From Meiothermus cerbereus_A (GTDB lineage Bacteria > Deinococcota > Deinococci > Deinococcales > Thermaceae), in NCBI RefSeq assembly GCF_051297115.1, contig NZ_JBEVAL010000009.1:1-64000 (forward strand): a stretch of 64,000 nucleotides of DNA, given 5' to 3'. Both the position numbers and the translations under genes were made by a program. Below, in pieces: positions 52,080 through 60,515 of this stretch. The notes below the pieces were generated by a model. It saw nothing but the letters and a program-made list of their open reading frames with translations, did not search any database and was not told where the DNA came from. How positions within the stretch are numbered: the first letter of the stretch is position 1; every line of letters starts with the position of its first letter.

Positions 52080-53285
52080 GTGCAAGAGCAAGCCAATACT
52101 GTTTTGATACTGAGCGTGGGGCAGACCATCGAGCCCCTCGAGTTTGCCCTGGCGGAGCATGTGCCGCAGGGGGTGGTGTTTGTAGCCAGCCAGGGCACGC
52201 AGGCGGTGGCGGGGGAGCTGGTGCGGCGGTACGGAAATGCTTTGCGCTTTCATACCCTGCTGCTCGACGACCCCGAAGACCTGGGTGAGGTGTTTCGCAA
52301 GGGGCGCGAGGCGCTGCAAAAGGCGCTGGAGTGGGAGGCCCGCACGATTGTGGCCGATATAACCGGGGGAACCAAAACCATGTCGGCGGGGATGGTGCTG
52401 GCCCTTACCGGACAAGGGGTAACCTTTAGCTATGTGGGCGGGGAGCAGCGCGACCAGCAGGGGCGGGTGAAGAGCGGAAACGAGCGGCTGCGTCTGCTGG
52501 AAGACCCCACCTTTCGCTATGGCCTGCGCGAGTGGGAGGGCTTCAGGCGGGCCTGGAACCAGGGCGACTACCGCGCCGCGCAGGACTTTTTGTCCGAGCT
52601 GCTGGCCCGGCCCCTCAGCCCTTCGGAAAGGCGGTTTTATCAGCACTTGCAGGGCGTGGCTGAGGCCATGCTCGATTGGGACTTGTTCCACCACAAGGCC
52701 GCCTGGCAGAAGCTGGAAACCCACCTCGAGCCTGCCCTCACGGTGGCCGAGGCCTGGGGGCATGGCGCTAAGGTGCGGGTGTTGCAGGGGCTACAGGCAG
52801 CCAAGGCACGCCTGCGTGAAATTTTGGATCGGGAAGGGAGGCCCACCTTTGCCCTGCTGGCCGACCTGCTGGCCAACGCCGAGCGCAGGGCTGCCCGGGG
52901 CCGCTACGACGACGCCCTGGCCCGGCTGTACCGTGCGGTGGAGCTGGCCGCCGAAGCCGACCTGTACGAGCGTACCGGCATCGAGCTGCGGGTGGCAGCT
53001 ACCTACCCCCAGCCGCTGCAAGACCTGGCGGGCCGCAAGACCCCAGGCCTCAAGGAAGCCCTGGGGCTGGCTTTCGAAATCGATACCCGCCTGGGCCATA
53101 GCGGAACCCTGGCCCAGCAGCTATACGGCGACTACTCGAGCAAACTTCAGGGTTTGTTGCAGCAGCGGCACAGCAGCATTCTGGCCCACGGGGTAAAGCC
53201 GGTGAAACTCGAGGCCCTGCAGGGCTTGCAGGCTTATCTGTGTGAGAGGGGCCTCGAGCCCGCCCCGGCCTGGCCCAGTTGGTAG
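52080..53285 (+). CDS. CARF-HEPN CRISPR ancillary RNase (Cas02710/Csm6-like)
   Basis: This 401-residue protein has an N-terminal CARF domain, which binds cyclic oligoadenylate, and a C-terminal HEPN RNase domain. The CARF landmark is VADITGGTKTMSAG (D93-T100). The HEPN motif is R363-HSSILA-H370 (R-x6-H). The central part is helical. It fits the Cas02710 (PF09670) family of CARF-HEPN effectors of type III CRISPR systems, which degrade RNA after Cas10 makes the second messenger. The GTG start lies 18 bp after the last repeat. No ribosome binding site is evident, so it may be read from the array transcript. It is the only cas-related gene in the window. Confidence 0.85.
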   Translation: MQEQANTVLILSVGQTIEPLEFALAEHVPQGVVFVASQGTQAVAGELVRRYGNALRFHTLLLDDPEDLGEVFRKGREALQKALEWEARTIVADITGGTKTMSAGMVLALTGQGVTFSYVGGEQRDQQGRVKSGNERLRLLEDPTFRYGLREWEGFRRAWNQGDYRAAQDFLSELLARPLSPSERRFYQHLQGVAEAMLDWDLFHHKAAWQKLETHLEPALTVAEAWGHGAKVRVLQGLQAAKARLREILDREGRPTFALLADLLANAERRAARGRYDDALARLYRAVELAAEADLYERTGIELRVAATYPQPLQDLAGRKTPGLKEALGLAFEIDTRLGHSGTLAQQLYGDYSSKLQGLLQQRHSSILAHGVKPVKLEALQGLQAYLCERGLEPAPAWPSW

Positions 53286-53289
53286 GTGC

Positions 53290-53318
53290 TTGCCGTGTGG
53301 GCCTGGCGGGTGTAGCCT
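53290..53318 (+). promoter_or_regulatory. Promoter of the cobalamin riboswitch operon
   Basis: TTGCCG (53290-53295), a 17-bp spacer and TAGCCT (53313-53318) form a good housekeeping promoter. The first transcribed bases include a GGCCC-GCTA-GGGCC hairpin before the riboswitch. Confidence 0.6.
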
Positions 53319-53354
53319 TTAGTCAAGGCCCGCTAGGGCCGCACAGCCCGGCTA

Positions 53355-53512
53355 AGTTTTGGTGCTTGGGCGCGTAGCCTAGGCTTAAAGTGGGGAAGTC
53401 CGGTGCAAGTCCGGCACTGTCGCGCAGCGGTAACGGCGCATTGGGGCTTAAGCGATCCGCAAAGCGGTCGCCAGCCACCGCCCGAAGTCCGAATACCTGC
53501 CAAAACGCCTTC
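53355..53512 (+). ncRNA. Cobalamin riboswitch
   Basis: The conserved blocks are visible in order: GGTGC at 53361, the segment GGGAAGTCCGGTGCAAGTCC, then GCACTGTCGCGCAGCGGTAA, and near the end GAAGTCCGAATACCTGCC. They match the coenzyme-B12 riboswitch core with its B12 box. It sits before the btu-cob operon and, with the terminator at 53581-53609, should shut it down when cobalamin is plentiful. Confidence 0.9.
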
Positions 53513-53580
53513 TCACTCCGATACGGAAGGCACCTCTCGCAAGAAGGGGGAGTTTCGGGGAATTTCTACGTTATTTGTAG

Positions 53581-53609
53581 CGTCCTCGCTCCCGAGGGCG
53601 GTTTTTTTT
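53581..53609 (+). terminator. Intrinsic terminator of the cobalamin riboswitch
   Basis: CGTCCTCG (53581-53588), loop CTCC, CGAGGGCG (53593-53600) with one G-U pair, then G and eight T (53602-53609). It is the probable expression platform between aptamer and btuF. Confidence 0.85.
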
Positions 53610-53679
53610 GGGTGCAGGCCCCAGCCTGTCCCCAGGACAATCGCCCCCCACGCGAAGCCGGGTTGGGAAAGGACGCAAC

Positions 53680-54555
53680 ATGAATCGAATCGTTTTGTGG
53701 TTGTTTCTGGTTCTGGGCCTTCAGCTTTCGGCGCTGGGATGGGCGCAGTTTCCGCGCACCCTGACCGACGACCTGGGCCGCAGCATCACCCTCAAGGCCG
53801 CGCCCCAGCGCATCGTAGCCCTGTTGCCCTCGGTCACCGAGACCCTCTGCGCCATGAACGCCTGCGGGCGGCTGGTAGGGGTGGACGACTTTTCCGACTT
53901 TCCCGAGCAGGTCAAGCGGCTGCCCAGGGTGGGGGGGTACTTTAATCCGAACCTCGAGGCCATGGTCGCGCTCAAGCCCGACCTGGTGATCGTCTCGGTC
54001 TATGGCAAGCTGCACGAGGCGCTGGAGAAAGCCGGGGTAGCCACCTTTGCCATCAAACCCGAATCCTACGACGACATCTTCCGCACCACGCGGCTTCTGG
54101 GCCGGGCGCTGGGCCAGGAGGCCCAGGCCGAGCGGGTGGTGGCCCGCATCCAGCAAGAGGTCTACGCCGTCGAGAGCAAAGCCGCCAAGGCCACCGCGCG
54201 CCCCACCGTTTACTACGAGATCGACCCCACCCCCTACACGGTGGGCCCCGACTCCTTCATTGGGGTTCTGATTGCCAAGGCCCGCGGGCAGAACATCGTC
54301 CCCAGGGAGCTGGGGCTGTTCCCCAAGATTAGCCCCGAGCTGGTGGTGCAAAAGAACCCCGAGGTGATCGTGCTGACCCATCCGGGGGCCGCCGACCTGC
54401 CCAAGCGGGCGGGCTGGGGCAACCTGGCGGCCATTCGCAACAAGCGAGTCTGCGCCTTTGCGGGCGAACAGAACAACCTGCTTTCGCGCCCCGGCCCGCG
54501 GGTAGCCCAGGGGCTGCAACTGCTGGTGGGCTGCTTCCACCCCAGCCTGCGCTAG
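53680..54555 (+). CDS. btuF: Periplasmic cobalamin-binding protein BtuF-like
   Basis: This 291-residue substrate-binding protein captures corrinoid for the transporter. The signal peptide is WLFLVLGLQLSALGWAQ. The mature part has the type III binding-protein layout: PQRIVALLPSVTETLCAMNACGRLVGVDDFSDFPEQVKRLPRVGGYFNPNLEAMVALKPDLVIVS and, after a helix, PTVYYEIDPTPYTVGPDSFIGVLIAKARGQNIV. AAAGGA precedes the ATG at 53680. The location under a cobalamin riboswitch points to B12 and not iron siderophores. Confidence 0.9.
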   Translation: MNRIVLWLFLVLGLQLSALGWAQFPRTLTDDLGRSITLKAAPQRIVALLPSVTETLCAMNACGRLVGVDDFSDFPEQVKRLPRVGGYFNPNLEAMVALKPDLVIVSVYGKLHEALEKAGVATFAIKPESYDDIFRTTRLLGRALGQEAQAERVVARIQQEVYAVESKAAKATARPTVYYEIDPTPYTVGPDSFIGVLIAKARGQNIVPRELGLFPKISPELVVQKNPEVIVLTHPGAADLPKRAGWGNLAAIRNKRVCAFAGEQNNLLSRPGPRVAQGLQLLVGCFHPSLR

Positions 54556-54559
54556 GCCC

Positions 54560-55624
54560 ATGCAAAAGACCTCCTACCCAGGCCTCGCGCCCCCCATCGC
54601 CAGGGGGTATGGGAGCATTGGCTGCCGACTGCTGGTTTTTCTGGGCCTGCTGGTGCTGCTGGCGCTGGGCCTGGTGCTGGGGGTGGGGCAGGGGGCGGTG
54701 CCCATTGCGCCGGGCGAGGTGGTGCGGGCCTTGCTGGGCCTTAGCGAAAACCCCATCATCACCGAGCTACGCCTGCCCCGGGCGCTGGCCGCCCTGCTGG
54801 TGGGGGCGGTGCTGGGCATCTCGGGGGCGGCCTTCCAGGGCCTGTTCCGCAACCCCCTGGCCGACCCCTACCTGATGGGCTCGGCGGCGGGGGCGGCCTT
54901 TGGGGTTACGCTGGCGGTAAGCGTGATGGGGGGGCTCTCGAGCGCCTTTGCCCAGCACGCGGTGTTTGCCCACCTTCCGGCTTCCGCTACGCTGTTTGGC
55001 TTTCTGGGGGCGGTGGGGGCGGTGCTCCTTACCCTGCTGCTCTCGGGCGGGGCCAGCCGCACCGGCGACCTGATTCTGGCCGGGGTGGTGGTGGGCAGCG
55101 TGCTGGTCAGCCTGACCAGCTACCTGATGCTGCAGGACGCCGACCGGGTGCGGGCGGTGTTTGCCTATACCCTGGGCAACCTGGCCTTTGTGGGCTGGAA
55201 TGGGGTGGGCTCGCTGGCGCTGTACCTGCTGTTTGCCTTCCCGCTGCTGCTGTTGCTGGGGCGTACCCTCAATGCCCTGTACCTGGGCGAAGAGACCGCC
55301 CGCAGCCTGGGCCTGCCGCTGGGCTGGCTCAAGCTGCTGATAATTGGGCTGGTTACCCTGCTGATTGCGGCGGCGGTGGCCCAGGCGGGCATCATTGGCT
55401 TTGTGGGGCTGGTGGCCCCGCACATCCTGCGCCGCTTGCTGGGGGGGGACTACCACTACCTGCTGCCGGCCTCGGCCCTGGGTGGGGCGGTGCTGCTCTT
55501 GCTGGCCGACCTGCTGGCCCGCACCCTGGTGGCCCCGGCGGAACTGCCGGTGGGCATCCTGACCACGCTGTTGGGCGGGCCGTTCTTCTTGTATTTACTG
55601 TGGCGGGGGAGGCGCAGGGCATGA
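54560..55624 (+). CDS. btuC: Corrinoid ABC transporter permease BtuC
   Basis: This FecCD-type permease of 354 residues has about ten helices. Family signatures are LRLPRALAALLVGAVLGISGAAFQGLFRNPLADPYLMGSAAGAAFGVT and FVGLVAPHILRRLLGGDYHYLLPASALGGAVLLLLADLLARTL, the latter facing the ATPase. It starts 4 bp after btuF. It overlaps btuD by 4 bp (ATGA). Confidence 0.9.
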   Translation: MQKTSYPGLAPPIARGYGSIGCRLLVFLGLLVLLALGLVLGVGQGAVPIAPGEVVRALLGLSENPIITELRLPRALAALLVGAVLGISGAAFQGLFRNPLADPYLMGSAAGAAFGVTLAVSVMGGLSSAFAQHAVFAHLPASATLFGFLGAVGAVLLTLLLSGGASRTGDLILAGVVVGSVLVSLTSYLMLQDADRVRAVFAYTLGNLAFVGWNGVGSLALYLLFAFPLLLLLGRTLNALYLGEETARSLGLPLGWLKLLIIGLVTLLIAAAVAQAGIIGFVGLVAPHILRRLLGGDYHYLLPASALGGAVLLLLADLLARTLVAPAELPVGILTTLLGGPFFLYLLWRGRRRA

Positions 55625-56433
55625 TGGCGCAAAGGGCAGAACAAGGCGCAGGGCTGAAGCAGTTGGGGGTTTCCGCGCTTGTTGCGGACGGGGTGTCCTT
55701 TGCCTACCGCAACCGAGCGGTGCTGCAGGGGGTGCAGCTCGAGCTGTGCCCGGGCGAGTGGCTGGCCCTGCTGGGGCCCAATGGGGTGGGGAAGAGCACC
55801 CTGTTGCGTTTGATGGCGGGGCTTTTGCGGCCCGCTGCGGGCGAGGTGCGGCTGGGGGACCAGCGGCTCGAGCGCATCTCGAGCTGGAGGCGGGGCCAGC
55901 AGATTGCCTTTCTGCCCCAGAACGGCGGCTACCCCGAAGACCTTACGGTAGAGGAGGTGGTGGAGCTGGGCCGCACCCCCCACCTGGGCCTGCTGGGGCG
56001 GGCCGGCAAGGCCGACCGGGAAGCGGTGGAATGGGCCATGCAACAGACCCAGGTGAGCGCCTTCCGCCACCGGCTCTTGCCCACCTTATCGGGCGGGGAG
56101 CGGCAGCGGGTGCTGCTGGCCCGGGCCCTGGCGGCCCGCCCACAGTTTTTGCTGCTGGACGAGCCCACCAACCACCTCGACCTGCACCACCAGGCCGAGT
56201 TTCTGGCCCTCTTGGTGGGCTTGCGGGCCCAGGGGCTGGGCATCCTGACGGTGCTGCACGACCCCAACCTGGCCCGCCTGGCCGACCGGGTGGCTTTTCT
56301 GGCAGAAGGGCGGCTTTTGGCGCTGGGCCAACCCGGCGAGGTGCTGACCGAAGACTTTTTGCAGGGGATTTATGGCCGCCAGGTGCGGGTGCGGCAGCTC
56401 GAGGGCCAGCCGGTGGTGCTCTTGGGAGGGTAG
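55621..56433 (+). CDS. btuD: Corrinoid ABC transporter ATPase BtuD
   Basis: This 270-residue ABC ATPase powers BtuC. Walker A is LGPNGVGKST, the Q-loop is PQNGG, the ABC signature is LSGGERQR, Walker B is FLLLDEPTNHLD and the switch His is in VLHDPNLA. The tail is a short extension. A longer GTG start at 55600 would lie inside btuC, and I prefer the ATG at 55621. Confidence 0.92.
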   Translation: MMAQRAEQGAGLKQLGVSALVADGVSFAYRNRAVLQGVQLELCPGEWLALLGPNGVGKSTLLRLMAGLLRPAAGEVRLGDQRLERISSWRRGQQIAFLPQNGGYPEDLTVEEVVELGRTPHLGLLGRAGKADREAVEWAMQQTQVSAFRHRLLPTLSGGERQRVLLARALAARPQFLLLDEPTNHLDLHHQAEFLALLVGLRAQGLGILTVLHDPNLARLADRVAFLAEGRLLALGQPGEVLTEDFLQGIYGRQVRVRQLEGQPVVLLGG

Positions 56434-56769
56434 ATGCAGGCCAGCCTGAAGGTAACCCCCAAGCTGTTGCTGCTCGACTTAGGGGAGGTGTGCCGCCTGG
56501 TAACCCAGGATGGGCCCCGGCTGGTGCGCTACGTGGCGGTGATGCGCTCGGCGCAGACCTCGTGTGTGCGTATGGGGCGCGGGGCCGGGCACGCCCACCT
56601 GATGCGCGCGGGGCTGCCGCCGGGCGAGACCCTCCTGTATGCCCTGCCCGCCGACCCCCTGGACTTCGAACAGGAGGGCTCGGTGCTGCGCCTGCCGGGG
56701 CTCAGGCTTTACCTGGCGGGGCCGCCAGAGTTCGTCGAGACGCCCTTTTATGCCTGGGTGGAACCATGA
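56434..56769 (+). CDS. Unknown protein in the cobalamin salvage operon
   Basis: I do not recognise this 111-residue protein. It starts right after the btuD stop and overlaps cobC by 4 bp, so it is fully part of the operon. It has a hydrophobic start (LLLLDLGEVCRLV), a stretch RYVAVMRSAQTSCVRMGRGAGHAHLMRAGLPPGETLLYALP with a His and Cys, and beta-rich segments. Tight packing between transporter and salvage genes argues for a cobalamin-related role such as corrinoid binding, but this is only context. Confidence 0.5.
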   Translation: MQASLKVTPKLLLLDLGEVCRLVTQDGPRLVRYVAVMRSAQTSCVRMGRGAGHAHLMRAGLPPGETLLYALPADPLDFEQEGSVLRLPGLRLYLAGPPEFVETPFYAWVEP

Positions 56770-57308
56770 GCGAGCTTTGGCTGGTGCGCCACGGGCAGAC
56801 CACCTGGAACCTGGAGGGTCGGCTCACCGGCTGGTCGGATGTGCCGCTCACGCCGCTGGGGGAGCAGCAGGCCCGGGCCCTGTCTGGCTGGCTGGCCCAA
56901 GAGCGCTTTGACCGGGTGCTGGCTTCCGACCTAAGGCGGGCCATCCACACCGCCCGCTTAGCCTATGGCGAACCCCAGGAAGCCTTGGCCGAGCTGCGCG
57001 AGCTCGAGTTCGGTGCCCTCGAGGGCCTGAAGTGGGACGAGCTGCCCGAGCCGCACAAAAGCGCCCTGCTGGCCTTCGAGGGCTTCCAGGCCCCTGGGGG
57101 GGAGTCCACCCGAGCACTGCGGCAGCGGGTGTACGGGGTCTTCGAGGGTCTGCCCCCAGGCCGCCACCTGGTCTTTACCCACGGGGGGGTGTTGCGGCTG
57201 GTGCTGCGCGAGTTCGGGCAGGATCGCTTCCTGCCGCCCTGCGCGGTGGTGGGTCTGGACTGGCAGCAAAAGAGGGTGTTGTTTGTGAGGGACGAGCATG
57301 TTTTATAG
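56766..57308 (+). CDS. cobC: Alpha-ribazole-5'-phosphate phosphatase-like histidine phosphatase
   Basis: This 180-residue phosphoglycerate-mutase-fold phosphatase has the phospho-His motif LVRHGQTTWN (H8-R-H-G type) and the second His in HLVFTHGGVLRL. In the cobalamin pathway this family (CobC) removes the 5'-phosphate of alpha-ribazole phosphate. The function is inferred from location between btuD and cobU. The catalytic Arg is in SDLRRAIHTA and a Glu in REFGQD. It overlaps the unknown gene by 4 bp and cobU by 11 bp. Confidence 0.82.
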   Translation: MSELWLVRHGQTTWNLEGRLTGWSDVPLTPLGEQQARALSGWLAQERFDRVLASDLRRAIHTARLAYGEPQEALAELRELEFGALEGLKWDELPEPHKSALLAFEGFQAPGGESTRALRQRVYGVFEGLPPGRHLVFTHGGVLRLVLREFGQDRFLPPCAVVGLDWQQKRVLFVRDEHVL

Positions 57309-57819
57309 GGGTGCCCGCTTGATTCTGGTAACCGGGGGGGCGCGGGCTGGCAAGAGCGCCTTTGCCCAGGAGTGGGCCCAGGCCCTGGGCCAGCCGGTGA
57401 GCTTTATCGCCACGGCCCAGCCCCAAGACGAAGAGATGCGCCAGCGCATCGAGCAGCACCGAGCCGAGCGGCCCCCTGGCTGGGAGACCCTGGAGGAGCC
57501 CCTCGAGGTGCCCCAGGCCCTTTTGCGCGCAGGGGGCCGGGTGGTGCTGTTGGACTGCCTGACCCTGTGGGTAGCCAACCTGATGGAGGCCGGACGCGAG
57601 GTCTTGCTCGAGCTCGAGCACCTGCTGGCGGCTTTTGCCGAGACCGACAAAACCCTGCTGGTGGTGACCAACGAGGTGGGTATGGGCATCGTTCCCGACA
57701 ACGCCCTGGCCCGGCGCTACCGCGACCTGCTGGGGGCGGCCAACCGCCGCCTGGCCGAGGCCGCCGACGCGGTGTACCTCCTGGTGGCGGGCATTCCCGT
57801 CAAGATCAAATCGCCTTGA
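57298..57819 (+). CDS. cobU: Adenosylcobinamide kinase/guanylyltransferase CobU
   Basis: This 173-residue bifunctional enzyme phosphorylates adenosylcobinamide and then adds GMP. The P-loop GGARAGKSAFAQEWA and the family segments ATAQPQDEEMRQRIEQHRAERPPGWETLEEP (with the guanylylated His region) and VTNEVGMGIVPDNALARRYRDLLGAANRRLAE are clear. The start overlaps cobC by 11 bp. Confidence 0.94.
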   Translation: MFYRGARLILVTGGARAGKSAFAQEWAQALGQPVSFIATAQPQDEEMRQRIEQHRAERPPGWETLEEPLEVPQALLRAGGRVVLLDCLTLWVANLMEAGREVLLELEHLLAAFAETDKTLLVVTNEVGMGIVPDNALARRYRDLLGAANRRLAEAADAVYLLVAGIPVKIKSP

Positions 57820-57824
57820 GACCT

Positions 57825-58871
57825 ATGATTCGCTTTGACGTCCAACCCATCTCGCAAGAATGGCTGGCCCAGGCCCGCGCCCACCAGAACCAGCTCACCA
57901 AGCCGCCCGGCGCGCTGGGGTTCCTGGAGGAAGTGGGCGTGCGCCTGGCCGCGATGCAAAAGACCCTAAAGCCCCGTCTGGGCCAGGGGGCAGTGGTGGT
58001 ATGTGCCGCCGACCACGGGGTAGCTGCCGAGGGCGTCTCGGCCTACCCATCCGAGGTCACGGCACAGATGCTGCTGAACTTCCAGGCGGGGGGCGCGGCC
58101 ATCAATCAAATTGCTCGAGCCTCCGACGCCCAAGTTTACGTGCTCGACGTGGGTATCAATTCCCCTGTTCCGTCGCCGGAGAGGGTGCGGTCGGGCACGG
58201 GCAACATCGTCCGGGGGGCCGCCATGACCCTAACCGAAGCCGAGCAGGCCCTGCAAGCGGGGGCCAAGATGGCCCGCCAGGCCATAGCCCAGGGTGCCAC
58301 CCTCCTGGCCGCTGGCGATATGGGCATCGGCAACACCACCGCAGCCGCGGCCCTCACGGCGGCTTTGCTGGGCCTGGAGGCCCGGGCCGTCACGGGGCGC
58401 GGTACGGGGGTGGATGAGGCCCGCTACCAGAAGAAGCTCGAGGTTGTGCGTATTGCCCTAGAGCGCGCCCAGGCCCGGCTGGGCGCGCTGCCCAGGGCCG
58501 ACCCGCTGGCCCTGCTGGCCGAGCTGGGGGGGCTGGAGATGGCGGCCATTGCCGGGGTTTTCCTGGCGGGGGCCGAGGCCGGCCTGCCCCTGGTGACCGA
58601 CGGCTTCCCGGTCACCGCCGGGGCCTTGCTGGCCTGCCGCATGGAGCCAGGGGTGCGCGATTATCTGTTTGCGGGGCATCGCTCGCTGGAGCCAGGGCAT
58701 ACCCGGCAGCTCGAGGCCCTGGGGCTCAGGCCCATCCTCGAGCTGGATATGCGCCTGGGCGAGGGCACGGGCGCGGTGTTGAGCTTTCCGGTGCTGCGGG
58801 CCGCCGCCGCGGTCATGGCGGGCATGGCCACCTTTGCCCAGGCCGGGGTGTCGCAAGCGGGAGAGCCATGA
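57825..58871 (+). CDS. cobT: Nicotinate-nucleotide dimethylbenzimidazole phosphoribosyltransferase
   Basis: This 348-residue enzyme makes alpha-ribazole phosphate, the lower ligand, from nicotinate mononucleotide and a base. The start TKPPGALGFLEEVGVRLA, the block CAADHGVAAEGVSAYPSEVTAQML and the end LDMRLGEGTGAVLSFPVLRAAAAVM, with the catalytic Glu, match CobT. ATG at 57825 starts five bases after cobU. The final codons overlap the ATG of a nine-codon stub. Confidence 0.95.
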   Translation: MIRFDVQPISQEWLAQARAHQNQLTKPPGALGFLEEVGVRLAAMQKTLKPRLGQGAVVVCAADHGVAAEGVSAYPSEVTAQMLLNFQAGGAAINQIARASDAQVYVLDVGINSPVPSPERVRSGTGNIVRGAAMTLTEAEQALQAGAKMARQAIAQGATLLAAGDMGIGNTTAAAALTAALLGLEARAVTGRGTGVDEARYQKKLEVVRIALERAQARLGALPRADPLALLAELGGLEMAAIAGVFLAGAEAGLPLVTDGFPVTAGALLACRMEPGVRDYLFAGHRSLEPGHTRQLEALGLRPILELDMRLGEGTGAVLSFPVLRAAAAVMAGMATFAQAGVSQAGEP

Positions 58872-59056
58872 ATCAACAACACCTCGAGCAAACATAGGCC
58901 AGATGGAGATTCGGCTCAGAAAATACCGTAGAATCAGTCCAATATCACCCGGCGCCGCAGTGGTACTAAACCCTTTCCACACCCGCTCTACCAGCAAATG
59001 CGACCGGAAACATACCACGTATCCATGCTGGGCAGGTTTGCTATAGGGGAACACCA

Positions 59057-59290
59057 ATGACCAGAATCAAACTCAAAGAACATCAGGACTACTACCTGGA
59101 AAACGGCCTGTACGTGTTCACCGCGGCCTACCACCTGCGGCGCGGCTACTGCTGCGGCTCGCGCTGCCGCCACTGCCCCTACCCCCCGGAGGTGCAGGAA
59201 GAGACCATCAAACTGCGGCTCGAGGGCCGTCCCATCCGCACCAAAGAAGAGTTCGAAGCGCGTTTTGGCGAGGTTCTGGTAAAACCTTAA
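59057..59290 (+). CDS. DUF5522 Cys-rich small protein
   Basis: This 77-residue protein has the dense Cys signature RGYCCGSRCRHCPY, with four cysteines and a His in about 12 residues, the form of a metal site. It matches DUF5522-type proteins of unknown function. It sits between cobT and cobS, ending 1 bp before cobS, and is preceded by a 185-bp gap, so it may begin a second transcript. A corrinoid or metal-handling role is context only. Confidence 0.75.
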   Translation: MTRIKLKEHQDYYLENGLYVFTAAYHLRRGYCCGSRCRHCPYPPEVQEETIKLRLEGRPIRTKEEFEARFGEVLVKP

Positions 59291-59291
59291 G

Positions 59292-59993
59292 GTGCGTCCT
59301 TTCTGGCTGGCGGTTGGTTTCCTGACCACCTTTCCCGTACCGCACCTGGGCCAGGTGCGCGAGGGCGAGATGAAGGCGGCCTCGGCCTACTACCCGGTGG
59401 CGGGCTACCTGATTGGGGCGCTGCTGGCCCTGGTGGCCTGGCTCACCGCGGGCTTCCCCGACGGTTTGCAAGGCGCGGTTTTGCTGGCGGTCTGGCTGGC
59501 TTGCACGGGCATGCTGCACCTCGATGGCCTGCTGGACTCCGCCGATGCGCTGCTCGCTATGAAGCCCCCCGCCGAGCGCCTGCACATTCTGGCCGATGTG
59601 CACATGGGCAGCTTTGCCTTTGGGGTGGGCTTCGTGGTGCTGCTTTTGAAGTGGCAGTTGCTGGCTTCAAATCCCTCGCCCTGGTTGCTTTTGTGCTTGC
59701 CCGCGCTGGTGCGCTTGGCCCTGCTGTTGCCCATGAACCTTTTTCCTGCTGCCCGCCCCGAGGGGCTGGGGGCCCGCAGCCGCGAGGGGAGAGTCTTCCC
59801 GGCCTTGCTGTTTGCCCTGCCGGCCATCTTCTTCTTCCCCTGGGTGGCGCTGGCGGCTATAGCGGGGATGCTGCTGCTGGCCTTCTGGGCCGCCCGAAGG
59901 CTAGGAGGCGGGCTTAGTGGCGATGTGTACGGGGCCCTGGTGGAGCTGGGGGAGGTGGCGGGGCTTTTGGTCTGGGTAGTGATGAAGGCGTAA
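59292..59993 (+). CDS. cobS: Adenosylcobinamide-GDP ribazoletransferase CobS
   Basis: This membrane enzyme of 233 residues joins adenosylcobinamide-GDP to alpha-ribazole, the last step of the nucleotide loop. The family start is FWLAVGFLTTFPVPHLGQVREGEMKAASAYYPVAGYLIGALLA, and the Asp-rich motif HLDGLLDSADAL is the probable metal site. Multiple helices follow. The GTG start at 59292 lies 1 bp after the DUF5522 stop. Confidence 0.92.
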   Translation: MRPFWLAVGFLTTFPVPHLGQVREGEMKAASAYYPVAGYLIGALLALVAWLTAGFPDGLQGAVLLAVWLACTGMLHLDGLLDSADALLAMKPPAERLHILADVHMGSFAFGVGFVVLLLKWQLLASNPSPWLLLCLPALVRLALLLPMNLFPAARPEGLGARSREGRVFPALLFALPAIFFFPWVALAAIAGMLLLAFWAARRLGGGLSGDVYGALVELGEVAGLLVWVVMKA

Positions 59994-60149
59994 ATGTAAC
60001 CTGAAAGACACATTGGGGGTAGACCTACATTGAAAAAACCATTTCTGGAGGTGAATTATGATTCGCGGTCGGGTGGTCGGAGTATGGTTGAGGGTGGGGC
60101 TGTTGGCAAGAATCTGCAGCGGTTCCCAAGCCTGCTATGCCTCGCCTTG

Positions 60150-60515
60150 CTACCCCAAAGGCAACGGGCGCACGCGAATCCGGCGCACGTCCATCACCAC
60201 GATGGCCCCGGCCTCGAGCTCCTCTGCTGTAGCTGCCAACACTTGCAGCAGGCGCTCTCCGCTGGCCTCGGGACGCAAATCTACTCCCCGCAGAATCACC
60301 ACGCTGGGGCCTGCCTCGCGGCTGTATGCGAGCAGGTCGCCAAAGTCGAGGTCGTGGGTTAGAAGCAGGTATCCGTGGGCGGCGGCGAAGCGCAACACCT
60401 CGAGGTCGCTTGCACTGGCCAGCCCTACTTCCGAGCAGCGCACGGTTTGGTGGCCCCGTTCACGCAAGAACCCCACCCAGCGAGGGGTGAGGTTCATGTC
60501 CAGCAGGATTTTCAA
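60150..60515 (-). CDS. DUF5615 PIN-like toxin of a toxin-antitoxin pair
   Basis: This 121-residue protein has the DUF5615 PIN-like pattern: MKILLDMNLTPRWVGFLRERGHQTVRCSEVG (first Asp at 6), then LLLTHDLDFGDLLAYSREAGPSVVILRG (the central Asp pair) and a C-terminal strand. PIN-like proteins are usually metal-dependent RNases. The start ATG overlaps the antitoxin gene by 4 bp. Confidence 0.85.
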   Translation of the reverse strand: MKILLDMNLTPRWVGFLRERGHQTVRCSEVGLASASDLEVLRFAAAHGYLLLTHDLDFGDLLAYSREAGPSVVILRGVDLRPEASGERLLQVLAATAEELEAGAIVVMDVRRIRVRPLPLG

